From positions 1,815,934 through 1,865,395 of the forward strand of contig BFEA01000108.1 of the NCBI GenBank assembly GCA_003427395.1: a stretch of DNA of 49,462 nucleotides, given 5' to 3'. This stretch comes from Chara braunii (Eukaryota > Streptophyta > Charophyceae > Charales > Characeae). A model generated the notes under the pieces. That model was not told the DNA's origin, ran no database searches, and saw nothing but the letters and a program-made list of their open reading frames with translations. Positions 1-12,721 of the stretch are shown piece by piece; the stretch's first letter is position 1, and every line of letters starts with the position of its first letter. The translations under genes and the position numbers were made by a program.

Positions 1-1051
1 GCGAGTCAAGCCACGGACGGTGCAATCAGAATGCAAGCGAAACGTCAAAGCCAAGATCCCCTCGGCAGTGGGTGTCCTAATCCAAGGAGAATGAAGTCGT
101 ATCCCAGCCAAGAAGACAAGAGGTCAATGCCTAACCGATTTGGTTTCAGAGGCTCTCCTTGTTTGGGCCCAGTTCCGCTGAGTCCCAAGGGTTCCACATA
201 GGTCTCAACCAGGTCCCAACCAAGAAGAGTCTCACCTGAACTTAGTTCAGTCTCAACTGCACTAAAAAACGAAATTTCAACTTCTAGCAGAACCTACAGA
301 CTATAACCGTTCAGTGATGAAAAGACAAAGCACTGTAGAAAGACTCGGCATGTATAACAAGATACTTCATTTTTCATCCATCAGGTGAATAGGTAGATCA
401 CATGCATCCAGTCACACAATCAAGACCACAGAGGAGTAGGAAAAGAAACCCAGAGTACCCCAGCAGGACAATCAATACCATACACGCATACATGGGCATC
501 CCGTAGGTGCACGATGCTTACCTGAGTGGCCTTGAGCTTCGAGATGAAGAGAACTCACCCCCCTTCTCATATGGTCCTCCTGACCCATCTAACGCTACCC
601 CTACACTAGTGTCCTATCTCCTAGGAGGGTCTGACTCCAACACCCAAGTGCAACGCCGGATCCCCCGTCGATGCTAAAGAACAAAGTAGCAACTTGCAGT
701 CCGTTGATGCAGAATGGCCGCTGACCCTCAAGCTCGCCTACTTGAGGGCAGCCCTTAAGTTGCCAAGTGTCTCCCTTTAATCAGATTCCAGGTGCGAGTG
801 CCTCTCACTATCGCCTCTCTTAAATTGCGGCATGAAGTCTCCTCGAAATGTCTCGCCACCCCAATCTCACTCTCAAGCAACCTGATTAGGGTCTTTGTTG
901 ACCCCACATGACCTAACCAGGTGGGGGCAGCTTCCCTTAGCCACACTGCCCCACTCCCTTCAACCATCCAACCCTAAACCTAAGTGTTGCCCTCAACCAC
1001 TTAGGTTAGGGTTAGGGTAGCAAACTCAACTCTCACCAGCAAGTAGAATCC

Positions 1052-1064
1052 GCTCTGATACCAA
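1052..1064 (-). other. primer binding site for initiator-Met tRNA
   Basis: The minus strand reads TTGGTATCAGAGC directly after the LTR end ACA. TGGTATCAGAGC is the classical plant LTR-retrotransposon primer binding site, complementary to the 3' end of initiator methionine tRNA, here one base from the LTR. Confidence 0.85.
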
Positions 1065-1380
1065 TGTTATGACCCTGGCCAATTTCAAGATACACATCCA
1101 CTGGAAAGTACTCTGCCATCCAATTGCAGAAAGAAATGAATGAACTTGAGAGGTGAGAGAGGAGTAGAAGAAGAAGAAGAAGTAAGAAAGAAGAAGAAGA
1201 AGATGTTCAACAGCAAAGACAATGACAAGGCTCTTCTTCTTCGCCCAACAATCTCCTCCTCCTTATCTCCGCCTTCTCTTATTCATACAAGAAATAATAA
1301 TACAATGTTGAATGATTGATCCAGAATCATGTCCGAGTCTCTTTTCTACTGCAGGTATCACTCATGGTCCACCATAACCA
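1065..1380 (-). repeat. LTR (5' LTR of the minus-strand element)
   Basis: On the plus strand the segment begins TGTTATGACC next to the primer binding site and ends GGTCCACCATAACCA, giving an imperfect inverted terminal pair with TG...CA ends. On the minus strand it contains AATAAG near a TTGTATG stretch and long CTT/CTTCTT tracts, as in many plant R-U5 regions. The inner end is firm because of the adjacent primer site. The outer end at 1380 is a choice based on the inverted terminal match and could be wrong. Confidence 0.5.
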
Positions 1381-2300
1381 TGGCTGCCTCCCCCACTCTT
1401 CACACACATAGGTCGAGGCTATGGCGGATTACTAGGCCTTGCACCGACGTCCAAAGGACAACCCAGAGCAGCTATGGCTGCTCCAGCTCACGCCGCCATG
1501 CCCAGCCTTGCCTTGAAGCTTCTTGGTGTAGCTCCCCTGGCTGGGGACTCCTTGCAGCAACGCCCACCAAGGTGGTGAAGATGGCTGCCACCATAGCCAG
1601 GTAAGTACCCCTGGCGCTCCCCCCCCTTCCTCCTTCCTTCCTCCTTCTTCCTCCCTCTAGTCCTTCTTCTTCCTCCCCGGCCCAGCAGCGCAGCTCCAAC
1701 CCAACGCTGGTCCCTCCAGCACTCCACCAGTGTGTCGCCAAACTTGCACACCGAAAAAGAGGTCGGGTCTTCCGCCCGGCCGGAAGATATAGCGGCCGGC
1801 TTTGCCTCTTGGGCGGTGACTTCCAGGCCGCTGGCATCATTGCAGACTCTAATATTGCCCCTACAGGCCTAGACTCAGACTAGTACCCGCTAGACCAAGC
1901 CTATACTACCGGCCTCTAAAAATGTCACTTTTGTCTTCTTCTGCTCGGCCTCCGGTACGTGCATATTTACCCCCCTGCCGGGTGCGGTACCGGCCTACCT
2001 GCTACTTGAGTGTTTTTTCCCTGCTGCAACCCTTCGAAGCCATGGCCACAGGTAAGTACCGGCCCTGACGGGCCAGCGAACGAACAAGTGCCCTGGCGGG
2101 CCACACACACACACACTCATACCAACCAGCACTCAGACAGGCATGGTCACACACGCAAGCCAACCAGCACTCAGGCAGACATGCAGTCCAGCAAGCACAC
2201 ACACACACAGACTTAGCAGGCGGGGAACTCAGTAGGGCATTCAGTATATGAGGAAAACTCAGAAATCAGCTGTGTGTTTCAGTCCGTGTTTGGACGGGTT
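1381..2300. other. non-coding spacer, GC-balanced
   Basis: Open frames here are short and of biased composition. Pyrimidine-rich runs (1615-1680) and short CA/AC repeats (2103-2118, 2197-2212) are visible. No gene or recognisable element is seen. Confidence 0.5.
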
Positions 2301-2304
2301 ATCA

Positions 2305-2348
2305 CATATATATATATATATATACATATATATCTTTATATATATATA
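2305..2348. repeat. (TA)n microsatellite
   Basis: Alternating AT runs broken by short interruptions. It sits at the sharp change from balanced to AT-rich composition. Confidence 0.85.
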
Positions 2349-3754
2349 CCCTCTATCATTTTTTATAGCTCTTGAATGCCAAAATGACAAAATTCAACAA
2401 AAAATAAACTATTTTGCCCTTCTTTATCCTTGGGTATATAAGGATTATTTTTTTATAGTTTAATTGCATACATATTTGGCAATTGCTAAATTTTTTATAT
2501 GAATTTTAACTAAGTGGGCTAGGTAGGTTGACATTGGGTTGAAAGTTGTGTTATACTTTCCGGCCTAATAAGAATATTGGGGTCTTATTTTCTTAGGGAA
2601 ATGCTGTCAAATTTTATATTGAGTTAACTTCATAATTTCAACGAAGTTTAATACTTCTTCTTAACTCAAAGTTCATGCATCTTATGGGTAGGTACTACCA
2701 TAAAGAAAGTAATATTAAAGTTTTATCATCCTCCAACAAAAATCATGTATGTAAACTTCAGAAAGAGGTTATGCCAACAGTAAGGGTGTCCGGTCATGTT
2801 GACCGATATATAATTAGAAGTTGTCTTTATCAGGAGATAATTTCGTAGGGACTAGAATCAGTATGTACGATAAAATATTTTGTTATGTTATGCTAAAATT
2901 GCACTTTGTCGATTAAACATTTATTTTGTTATTTTATGCTAACCTGTAAGTTTGTCGATTAAACGCTTACCCACTTTATGATACATGTTTTAAAACTCGT
3001 CGACAAGAAATAACATTTCAATTTTTAAAATCATCATTTTAAAAGGTTTGTGTCATTCTCAAACGATAGAGAAGAACTGAGTCAGAAAACGTTGATTATC
3101 ATAATTAAAAAAAAAATAAAGTGTGTGGTTTAACGGTGTATGAAACATAGGGTCAAAGGAAATTAAAAATATATATATGTTATATATTTTTATTATAATT
3201 ATATAACAATTAGATTTTTTTTATATTTGCCTCAATAAATGACTTATGTTCATGATCAGAGTTAATCAAGGTTTTTCATATATGCATCTTGATGAGATGC
3301 AAATCTAATATACTAATTTATATTATGGATTTCTTAGCCAAATATAAGGTGGATTATTGAAAGGTGAAAGTGTTATTGTTTTTTATATTTGTCAAAAGAC
3401 CAAAAACTTGTTACTTTAACACGTGCTGGGAGGTCCAAGGCTCATTCACCTCTTTGTACATTTCGTTTTAAAGAAAATGTAATAATTTTTTCTTACATTA
3501 AACCACCAATACTTTTGAATTTTCCCTTGTCTTAACAGAAAACGCGTTGTGCAAAAAAAAAGAAACGAACCAATTAAAACCTTCTCTTAGTTGGTGTCAT
3601 CGGACATTTTTATTTCGTAGGCCGATCCCAAAATTTTGCAGCCGTATGTACGCCTCACCATATAAATTTTATTGAAAACATAGAGTTTAAATCTTAACAT
3701 TTGTTCTTATACATCAAGTATATACAAGTGCCACAAAGTTATATGGGAAAAAAA

Positions 3755-3806
3755 TTTATATTGAGTTGATAGTTTATATTGAGTTGATAGTTTATATTGA
3801 GTTGAG
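3755..3806. repeat. 18-bp tandem repeat, three copies
   Basis: TTTATATTGAGTTGATAG is repeated at 3755 and 3773, with a third shortened copy at 3791. A related sequence occurs at 2611-2625. Confidence 0.85.
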
Positions 3807-4200
3807 TTAACCCTGTTTTAGGATGAGTGTGTGAACCATCTCAGATTCCTCTGTATGTAGCGTTGATACCGGACTCACACCGAGGGGATCGCTCACATAT
3901 AGAGGTTAGGTCGATTATACAAAGGGGTGTTCAAAGTTCTTTATTATATTTTAGGGCTTGCAAGTCGGCATGAGTGTTTTCTTAGAAAGATGAGTTATCG
4001 AGTTGCACTTAATTGCAAGATTATAGTATAAGTTGCATGATGAGGAAGCCACGACCCAACCTATGAGCTTAATGCCCAAGCGATAATTCACGATTGTTTG
4101 ACGGTTCAAGCATTCGACTATGTGTTTTTTTCTATGCAATAACAATTAATAAATGCTCTACGGTAGTCATACTTTGGCGCAAAAAATAAAGTCACCGCCC

Positions 4201-4894
4201 ATAGACTGCTAGTTAACATAGGGATACACCCACCTTAGGATGGTGACATATCCATTGGTAGAAGTAAGATGTACCTCATGGAACATGTTATGTCATTAGG
4301 GGGCACGAGAAGTACTCGCAGCACTAGCCGAAGAGACATATGCTCCTTGTATGTCCACGATTTACCCGGTACTGCATGGTAAGGTCAGCAAGACCCTCGT
4401 GCATGCCTTGCTGCGTATCTGGATTGATGTACTAGATAGAGGGGATAATTATTTTCAAGTGTTTTAGACATCACGGCGAGATGTGTGCACAAGAACATGT
4501 AAATTGATCACAAGTGTCGAGGGTCCGTATTCGACATGTTACCACGAATAGACTAGTAGCTACATAGGGATACGTCCACCTCAAATGGCGATCTCTCCTT
4601 AGGTGGATATAAGTTGTACCTCATGGAACCCGTTTTGTTAGTGGGGGGCGCGAGAAGTATTGTAGACACTCAACCGGAGTGGCATTCGTTCCTCATATGC
4701 CACGATTTACCTTGTACTTCATGGTAGGGTAAGAAGGACTGTCGTGCATGCGTTATTCTACATCTCGATCGATGTACGAGACAGAGGACAAAATTACTCT
4801 CAAGCGCTTCAGACATCATGGCAAGACGTGTGCAACAAAAACTGTGAGTTGATCATGTGTCGAGGGCGCTTATTCGACACATTACGGTCAATAA
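4201..4894. repeat. diverged 347-bp tandem duplication
   Basis: The block starting ATAGACTGCTAGTTAACATA (4201) recurs at 4548 in the same order: ACATAGGGATAC, TGTACCTCATGGAAC, GCGAGAAGTA, CACGATTTACC, CGTGCATGC, TCAGACATCATGGC and TGTCGAGGG are shared landmarks. The copies differ by many substitutions and small indels, so the duplication is old. No frame is kept open across either copy. Confidence 0.75.
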
Positions 4895-7015
4895 ATTGTG
4901 TATATCTTATATGCAGCACAAGTTTATGCAACAAAGTGAAAAAATCGACTTCTTAAGAAAAAACTACACGTGGAGTACAAACTATTATTGTATGTGCAAT
5001 ATGCAACAGATAAGGAGTACATCCTTTGCTTACAGAGTTGCAACATGTCCAACAGGAATAAGTCGTGTGTTATTGGTCTTCATAAAAATAACTATGTTTA
5101 TGTTATATATTGGATCAAACTCTTAATACTCAAGGTTCGCGTCGCTCAATTATAAGTTTGTGCATAACATCAAAACATAAGTTCAACCCAACAATTGCTA
5201 GACATATAGTTTCATGCCATAAAGTTGTTTGCTTCAAGTTGGTTTGACACTTGTTTGTAGTGCTTCGTATTTATGGACGGAACTTGATAAATGTTATTCG
5301 TGGAAAAAAAAATAATATTGTTATTTTGACCATCATGAGTCGTTTTAAAATACAAATTTCACTTCAACACAATACAAAATGAATAAGTCAGAGGGTTAAT
5401 CATTTAGTGAGACAGTGGTAGGATAATCAGTAACGGTAAGAATCGATGTTTAGTTAATCAATAGTAAACTACTAGTCATATTTGGCTGCATTGTATTCAT
5501 AAAGTTGTTGTTTAACTTATTAAGTGCACAAGATCGTACAACATTCTTTTATACTCCCTACTTTTAATTTTAGTTTATGACTAATCAGTTACCTACAAGT
5601 TATAAAATCTCACTATTGCTAAGTTATACATTATGAATTTGAATGTTTGTTCTTTATTTATTTAAAGTGATATGTTGTAGGTGATATTTTATATTAAAAT
5701 GATCAGTACCTACAAAAGTTACATAAATATATTAAATAACATGTATGTGGTCAACAATTAATATGATTAACAATTTAATGGGTAATGTATACAAAGATTT
5801 TTCTTATGAATAATGATGATAAATATATTATTTAGCGGAAACAAAAAAATTAAGTTGCATGACACGACACATACTATGTAGCAGTTGATGATAATCAAGG
5901 ATAAGGAAGAGGTAAGAGGACATTATTTTTGTCTTGCTCGGTTGTGGTCCCTCAAAATATTTCTTTATACCTTATTTATTAGTTGATTAACACGATATAT
6001 TTTAGATTGGTTAAGTTAATAGTTGATGGAGAGAAGTGGATAATGAAATATCATACGCATGTGAGGTGAAACACTTCTATTTTTTCTCTCGTATACTCCT
6101 ACTATTTTTGTTTAGTTGTGATTTTTGACTTAATAAAGGGAATACAGTGTATAACATTTCGTCTTTCTTCCTTAAGACGTATTATTACCACTTTAGAATA
6201 TTTTTAGGCACCACGAGTTCTTAGTCGGATTAGTATCACCCAGAAGAGGTGAGTAAATTTATACGAGTTTGGTAAGAGACCAACTGTCAAATAGAGCTTC
6301 ATATAAAACCTTCTTTTACCATGACTGATTGAATTAATGATTTTAAAAATTTTAGCTCGCCAAATTTAGGTCAATAATGTGTGAACCAAGGTTGTCTGCG
6401 TTCGGGATGGGCCGAACGCCAAAATGTTCAGCACCCCCTCTCGACGCATTCGGTAGTTCAACCAAACGCGGACAAAAAAAAAAAAAAACATCTAAACAAT
6501 CTGAAACAAATATATGTTATGCATAAGAATAAACTAAACAAGATTTCCCTTCATGTTACATCCAAATTTTTTACCAAATTTGAAATAAAAATCAAATACT
6601 AAACATAAATAATAATAATAAAAATTAAAAGAAATAAAACGATAATAAAATTATTGAATGGGAGAGCACGTTTTTGACACCGCCATATTTGGCAGATTTT
6701 TTTTTTTTGCGATAAATATTATAAAAATTTATATATGTGTATATTATATAATAGAGAATTTACAAATAAAGTATGAAAAAATAATAATTTTTTTTATGCC
6801 CTGAAATAAAGGAAAAAATAAAAAGTGAAAAGAGAAAAAAAACAAATTAGTGAGTGGGCAAGCAAGTTTTGACACCACCATCTTTGAGGATTTTTCATTT
6901 TGTTGGACTGGACAGAATGATGTCAAAATTAAGAGGCAGATACCTTGCATCACAAAGAACTAAAAAATAAATTTTCAAAAAAACATAGTTATATTTAGAT
7001 GCAAAAATATTTTTT

Positions 7016-7130
7016 TGCGGGGTCCGAACCCCTTCAGGTTCGGGCTCCGTATTGAGACCCGAACTCCCGGACGTTCGGGGGTCGGCTTAGGGGCCTCTGT
7101 ACGTTCGGCCTGGCAACCCTGGTGTTGGAT
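7016..7130. other. GC-rich island with CCGAAC/GTTCGG inverted repeats
   Basis: A short GC-rich stretch inside AT-rich DNA contains several alternating CCGAAC and GTTCGG words that can pair into stems. A related smaller cluster (GCGTTCGG...CCGAACGC) lies at 6389-6420. This may be a small inverted-repeat insertion; the ends are not defined. Confidence 0.35.
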
Positions 7131-9911
7131 GATTGGTTTTATAAGGCTAATAGAGCGAGGTGAGTTCTGCAACTCACATGAGAAACAAAGTTATTTAACA
7201 CATCACCTAAATTTACTCAAAACTAAACGTGTACTTAATTATTTTATTAATTCGACTTGTTACATGTCATAAAAATAAAAGCATTCAAATGATATAAGTG
7301 CGAATGCAAAGCAAACATGTGCACTTTTCCTAAAGGGAATATGAAAGTATGAGAAATTTTAACTATATAAGTACATCGATGCGCCTTGCTTCTTCGTTTT
7401 CACTTAGTCATAGTAAGTTACTGACAATAATCCTTATTTCGTCTGCTATGCATGACAGGACTTAAAAAAAAAAATGAACAAATTAATGCATTAATATATA
7501 AATAAACATAATTCTTCCTTTCCTAATGAAAATTATAAAAGTTAAATAAATTTTATTGACTCGTCAGCGTTGTACCATATTTCATTATGTTTAATTATCA
7601 GTAGTATAAATTTTTAAAATACCTCAACAATTTATATATATTACAAACTTAACTCTGTTTAACATAAGATTTCATAACTACCGTTGTAATTTTCAGATAT
7701 TCAACACTTGAATCTTGTTAAAGTTTAAATCTTATAAATAACCTCACAATATTTAAAATTTATATATTCCGACCTTGGTCGTGCTTACATTTTAATTTTA
7801 AATATGTTCTCACAAAGTTGAGTTATTTAAAATATGACCCGAACTTTATTCAAAAGTTTAAAAACACTCCGACAGTTTATGACATAAATGTCAAATGCAA
7901 AATGAGTCTGACATACATAATAAGTGTTTTTTTAATTTTTTTTAGAGAAAGGGAACCATTCTTACTCGGTTGGATATATGTTGTGGTGGTGAAGTCGGTA
8001 TTTTGGGACAAAAAAAAAATATCAGTTTTTGAACACTTAGGGCGATCAGTTGTATATATAAAAACTTATAATTGAATGCAAGTGGGAAGGACGATCAAAA
8101 TTTGTGGGAATCGAAGTGACGATTGTCTTACACTTTGGTTTTGAACGAGTATTGGACTTTGGTAGATTAAAATGAATAATTATTGGTGGCCAATTGAGTT
8201 GAAGGGTTGAACATGGGTGCTCGATTCGATTGGTCATATGAGGTAGGAAATATGGTTTGGGAGGTTATTTTGATTGTCAAGGAACAAAAGGCCTCAAAGT
8301 TGGAAAATTGTGCTTATAGAAAAATTTTCTTAGTTGTAGGGTCCGTTCCACCATTCTGGATTTTTGCATCGCTAAGCTACTATCGGTAGTTTAGAACATT
8401 AATAAAATCAAAAGTGCTAAAAATTATCAATTATAAATCTTTTAGATATAATGAGAGGATCAAACTAACAAAATCGATATATTCAAGGGAGGTTGGTTAA
8501 TTTTTTATAGGTGTAGTATATCGATAGCCGACCTTGAGCAAAAAACGATAATTGTTTTTTTCTATTCTGCTTTCATTGATTTTTTATCTTTTTGCACTCT
8601 CCGAAAAATAATGGTTTGACAGTAATATGTAGAGAGTGGTGGATCAACGACCCTTATCAACGTTTTTAGCAGTTTTCGACGTGCTCTTTATTCGTAAACT
8701 GAAGAAAGCGAAGTGAAATGAACCCTTGTTATTGAGGAGTTCTCGGTTTCAAACGTTTACCACAACAGTCTTGAAAAAACTTTAGATAAAGTATAAACCT
8801 GCAATCGTGGAACAATGAGAGTGTTACTTGAATTGAGACATTATAGTGATTGATAACTCTACCGGTGGGGATATGCACTTATTGAAAATTTGTTCAATTT
8901 TCTCCATACATAATACAATCAATATACTATTGGGGCCATTACCGAACTTCGGTTCATGAGAGTTCAAAGACATTTCAAAACAATTGCTACATTAGCTTGA
9001 TGAGGGCATTGTTTGACGACAATGGTATCATCCAAAAACATTTTGAGAATCAACACGTTTAGCATACGACAACTTATGAAATATATTATCTTATAGCTAA
9101 TAAAATGCCTTTATTGTTAATTCAAGCAATTCATAAGTTATTTTAATATGAATTGAAACCAAAAGATTAACACATTAAGGTGTCAACATGTTTTTAACAA
9201 AATCCCACCAATCTCTCTATTTAATATTGGCCTTACTACAGAGTATAATTATTATTTCTATAAGTTTTGATTAAACGTTGAATTACTAAAGGTTTATGTA
9301 CTTTTGCTAACACGATTGTCCTCTAGATACTCGCTCTTCCTTATGGGACTGACTCGAGTTAAACATGTAAGGGAGCACCCCGATTTTCCGGGCAATAAAA
9401 ATCTTGCAAGATTTCTTATCCCCCCAGCTTGCCTACCTTCTTTAAACTCTTGCCACCACACTTCTCCTCATCTCAAGTTTTTTGTTTTTTTTCCTCTTTT
9501 TTTTCTTCTGTACTATAATTTTCAAGCCTCACCTTTTCCTTTCTGCTAGGTTTTTCTACTTACACTACCTCATCGCACTTTCTGCATAACATTTATTTTA
9601 TAATACTCGTTTTTTTCTCTTGGTGTTGACTTTCTTGCACTTGTCAATTCTCCTATGTACTCCCTAATTTTGTGTGCTCGATTGTAGTACTAAAGTTCAA
9701 TCCCTACCCTTTCATATAGTCTACGCGTTCAACATGTTTTTTGTTTGTTCTATTCATATAGTTATATACAACTATATGATACTTCACTTATCATGCAATG
9801 TTTCTCACTGTGACCTTTTTACCCCATAATAGTTTTCCAATGTTATTGTCAATCTTGCAAGTTCTCCCCCGCCCCCTCCAAACAAAACGATAGGTCTGTC
9901 GTATTGCTACT

Positions 9912-10331
9912 CGGAGTGGTAAGAGCGGTTTTTAGCCTTGTGCAGTATGACAGACTTCAATCTATTGGCGGGGAGCATCGCTTGTCGAAAATCAGGTCCA
10001 ACATCCCTTATCATCGAACATTCAACGCCTATTTCAGGGATTAATTAGTCTTTTTTCCTTCCTGTTACTAGTCCCTGTAACAATGTTGATTACCTTTTAC
10101 CTTGTAGGCGGGATAACAGTCGAAGTGGTAAGAGCAACTTTTAGTAGTAGCCCTGTGTGACTCACTCCGATCTATTGGCGAGGAGCATCACTTGCTGGGA
10201 ATCGGGTCCAACATCCCTTATCACGGAACATTCAGCGTCTATTTGAGAGATTAATTAGACTCTCTTTCTTACTTTTATCACTCACTGTAACAATTTTGAT
10301 CACTCTCTGCTTTGTAGGCGGGATGACAATC
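9912..10331 (+). repeat. two tandem ~209-bp copies of a possible tRNA-derived SINE
   Basis: Copy 1 starts CGGAGTGGTAAGAGC at 9912 and copy 2 CGAAGTGGTAAGAGC at 10121. Both continue through ATCTATTGGCG, GGGAGCATC-like and TCCAACATCCCTTATCA words and end near GTAGGCGGGAT(A/G)ACA. GTCGAAGTGGTAAGAGC resembles the tRNA D-arm/A box, and GGGTCCAACATCCC about 85 bases on resembles a B box with an insertion. The A-to-B spacing is longer than in most tRNAs, so tRNA origin is tentative; the tandem repeat itself is clear. Confidence 0.5.
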
Positions 10332-11094
10332 CTTTGTCTTATATATCTCCCTTGTGTTAACATTGTGGGCCCCCTATTTCCCGGGGGAGGATTTCCGCTT
10401 GTTGGTTATCTTCTCAATTGGGTACATTATGTATTGAACTCCAGGTTTTGCTTCCCTTATAAGTTAGTCATCAAAACCAATTTTTCTATGCGCCCATTAT
10501 TTTATCTCTGTTTCTTTTTGTTAACCTGAGCTTCATTAATTACCCTATCCCTTGGAGATCCTGCTTAAGCCGCTTTTGTGCATGATCCTGCTTTTGTGCA
10601 ACTTTTCAGGGCCCTTGTTCCCTGTAGTCAGCATTCCTCAAGCCGCTATTGTTCCCTGTTGAGCAGGCTGCTTAAGTATATTGTTTGTCACAGATGCATG
10701 TCCTTTTTTCCTTTATATCGTGTTTTCTTTTGGCAGTGTTGCTTGTTGTTACATTTTTGTCTATTGTGGCCTTGGTATAACTAGATGTTAGTAGGAGGGT
10801 CAAGTGAGCCTGGAATGAGGGAGGGTAAGGGGGAGACAGGGAAGCGGGGAGAGGAGGGTCCTGTGGAGGTAGTGGCGAGATAGTTGTTTCGGAGGTTGGG
10901 GAAAGGGTCGGCTGCAAGGATGGTGCATTTGAGGGCAAAGAAAGGGGGAAGAGACTGTTTTGGATGGGCATGGGAAGTGTGTTGTGCGAGCCCGTAAGTG
11001 GATAGGCCGGCGATGACTGTTTAAGATCCGTGATAGCTGCCCTCCAACTGATTGCATACATGCCTTCAACAATGTTGTCTTTGTCTATGGTTGG
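10332..11094. other. non-coding spacer
   Basis: No supported gene. The overlapping minus-strand frames at 10672-11072 are proline- and serine-rich translations of a purine-rich plus strand and carry no family signature. Confidence 0.4.
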
Positions 11095-11767
11095 TTAGCC
11101 AGTGAACTGGTGCTCTCTGACCCATTCTGTAATGACGTTGCTATTGTCTCCCGAAAGCGGCATGGCAAAGCAAGTGGTTTTGTCTAAGACTCCATTTTTA
11201 TTCTTGCATCTTTCAGTCCTGCCACATGATGTTCCCATCCTCTCCCAACTTGTATGTTTGGTGTTTTGGATCAATCCATATGACTTTAAAACTTTGTTGA
11301 GGCCATCCTCCAATTTCTTACTGCATCTGTTATGATGACCATTATGATTTTCACTAACTCGACTTTACCATGGAAAAAGTTAAAACTTCTGTCTTTTCTT
11401 TCTGTTGCATATCTCATTTCCCATATCGCCATTCGTATGGTCAACTGGGTCCAAGCAAACATATTGTGTGGGAAGTCTAAGAGTGGACCCAGGAGAATGA
11501 ATTGGATACTCCACTCGACACCCTTGCTTGTGAGTTCCCTCCATGTTGCATCCCACCATTGCCAAACTTCAAGTTGGAGGGTCATCAGACAACCCAACAG
11601 ACGGTGTTCCGATGTGACAATGTCATGGGGGAATGATCTACCACAATCGGAGCACAACAAGGATATCTTTGGGTCTGTTCAAGGCTGGTCCTCGAGGCCA
11701 GCATGTCCAGTGTTGGGGGACATCGATGGATGATCTGCCATTGGAGAGCACGATAATTTGTAGGCAT
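11095..11767 (-). pseudogene. LINE-like retrotransposon remnant (zinc-binding region after reverse transcriptase)
   Basis: The minus strand encodes IIHRCPPTLDMLASRT (about 11741 down to 11680) in one frame. It continues in another as LCSDCGRSFPHDIVTSEHRL (about 11657 down) with EVWQWWDATWREL after it, and then more open frame to about 11290 and 11095. A [IL]-HR-x-PT-[LM]-D-x-LA stretch followed by C-x2-C and later H and C, then W-x-W residues, is the usual pattern of the zf-RVT region after the reverse transcriptase of plant non-LTR elements. The shift of frame between the two parts shows it is broken. The reverse transcriptase core itself is not visible upstream. The identification is by pattern only. 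Confidence 0.4.
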
Positions 11768-12000
11768 GATGTGGGCACTACAAGACCAAGATAGGTTTGT
11801 GAGAGCTTGTTCTCTCAGCCGGGAGTCCCTTGCTCATCAGTGAGTTACTTCGGTTATGGCGGTCTGCTTCTTATGGTATTTTTTATACCCCTCCTTCATC
11901 GAGTACTGCCACAAGTGTAGCATTTTTTTTTTAATGGTCACTCTCATTCCTCAGGATGGAATGGAAGTGCGCATATTGGAGTTGTTATTTTCTTCTTAAA

Positions 12001-12107
<107 letters not shown>

Positions 12108-12721
12108 NNNNNNNNNNNNNNNNNNNNNNNNNNNNNNNNNNNNNNNNNNNNNNNNNNNNNNNNNNNNNNNNNNNNNNNNNNNNNNNNNNNNNNNNNNNNN
12201 NNNNNNNNNNNNNNNNNNNNNNNNNNNNNNNNNNNNNNNNNNNNNNNNNNNNNNNNNNNNNNNNNNNNNNNNNNNNNNNNNNNNNNNNNNNNNNNNNNNN
12301 NNNNNNNNNNNNNNNNNNNNNNNNNNNNNNNNNNNNNNNNNNNNNNNNNNNNNNNNNNNNNNNNNNNNNNNNNNNNNNNNNNNNNNNNNNNNNNNNNNNN
12401 NNNNNNNNNNNNNNNNNNNNNNNNNNNNNNNNNNNNNNNNNNNNNNNNNNNNNNNNNNNNNNNNNNNNNNNNNNNNNNNNNNNNNNNNNNNNNNNNNNNN
12501 NNNNNNNNNNNNNNNNNNNNNNNNNNNNNNNNNNNNNNNNNNNNNNNNNNNNNNNNNNNNNNNNNNNNNNNNNNNNNNNNNNNNNNNNNNNNNNNNNNNN
12601 NNNNNNNNNNNNNNNNNNNNNNNNNNNNNNNNNNNNNNNNNNNNNNNNNNNNNNNNNNNNNNNNNNNNNNNNNNNNNNNNNNNNNNNNNNNNNNNNNNNN
12701 NNNNNNNNNNNNNNNNNNNNN
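12108..12721. other. assembly gap (614 N)
   Basis: Continuous N. Any frame crossing it is meaningless. The order and adjacency of the sequences on either side depend on scaffolding. Confidence 0.99.

Larger units (their letters stand above)
1..1380 (-). mobile_element. 5' end of an LTR retrotransposon, running off the left edge
   Basis: Read on the minus strand, this is an LTR (1380 to 1065), a primer binding site (1064 to 1052) and then an untranslated leader or start of the internal region down to base 1. The internal part holds no long frame. The only one of note is a 70-residue minus-strand frame at 755-967 that matches nothing I recognise and may be a gag fragment or chance. A telomere-like run (GGTTAGGGTTAGGG, near 1002-1018) lies in the leader. 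Gag-pol and the second LTR would lie left of the window, so target duplications cannot be checked. LTR plus initiator-tRNA priming fits plant Ty1/copia or gypsy elements; I cannot tell which. Confidence 0.6.
2350..9890. other. AT-rich gene desert
   Basis: About 7.5 kb of strongly AT-rich DNA with stops dense in all frames; the longest frames are under 90 residues and show no family signature. I looked for organelle genes, rRNA, tRNA and transposase motifs and recognised none. Visible structure is limited to homopolymer runs, an 18-bp triplicate, a 347-bp tandem duplication and a small GC-rich island near 7.05 kb. It is probably decayed transposon DNA, but that is inference from composition alone. 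Confidence 0.55.

Noticed and set aside
1002-1018. Telomere-like GGTTAGGGTTAGGG
   Set aside because: Only two units, inside a retrotransposon leader; not a telomere or clear interstitial telomere array.
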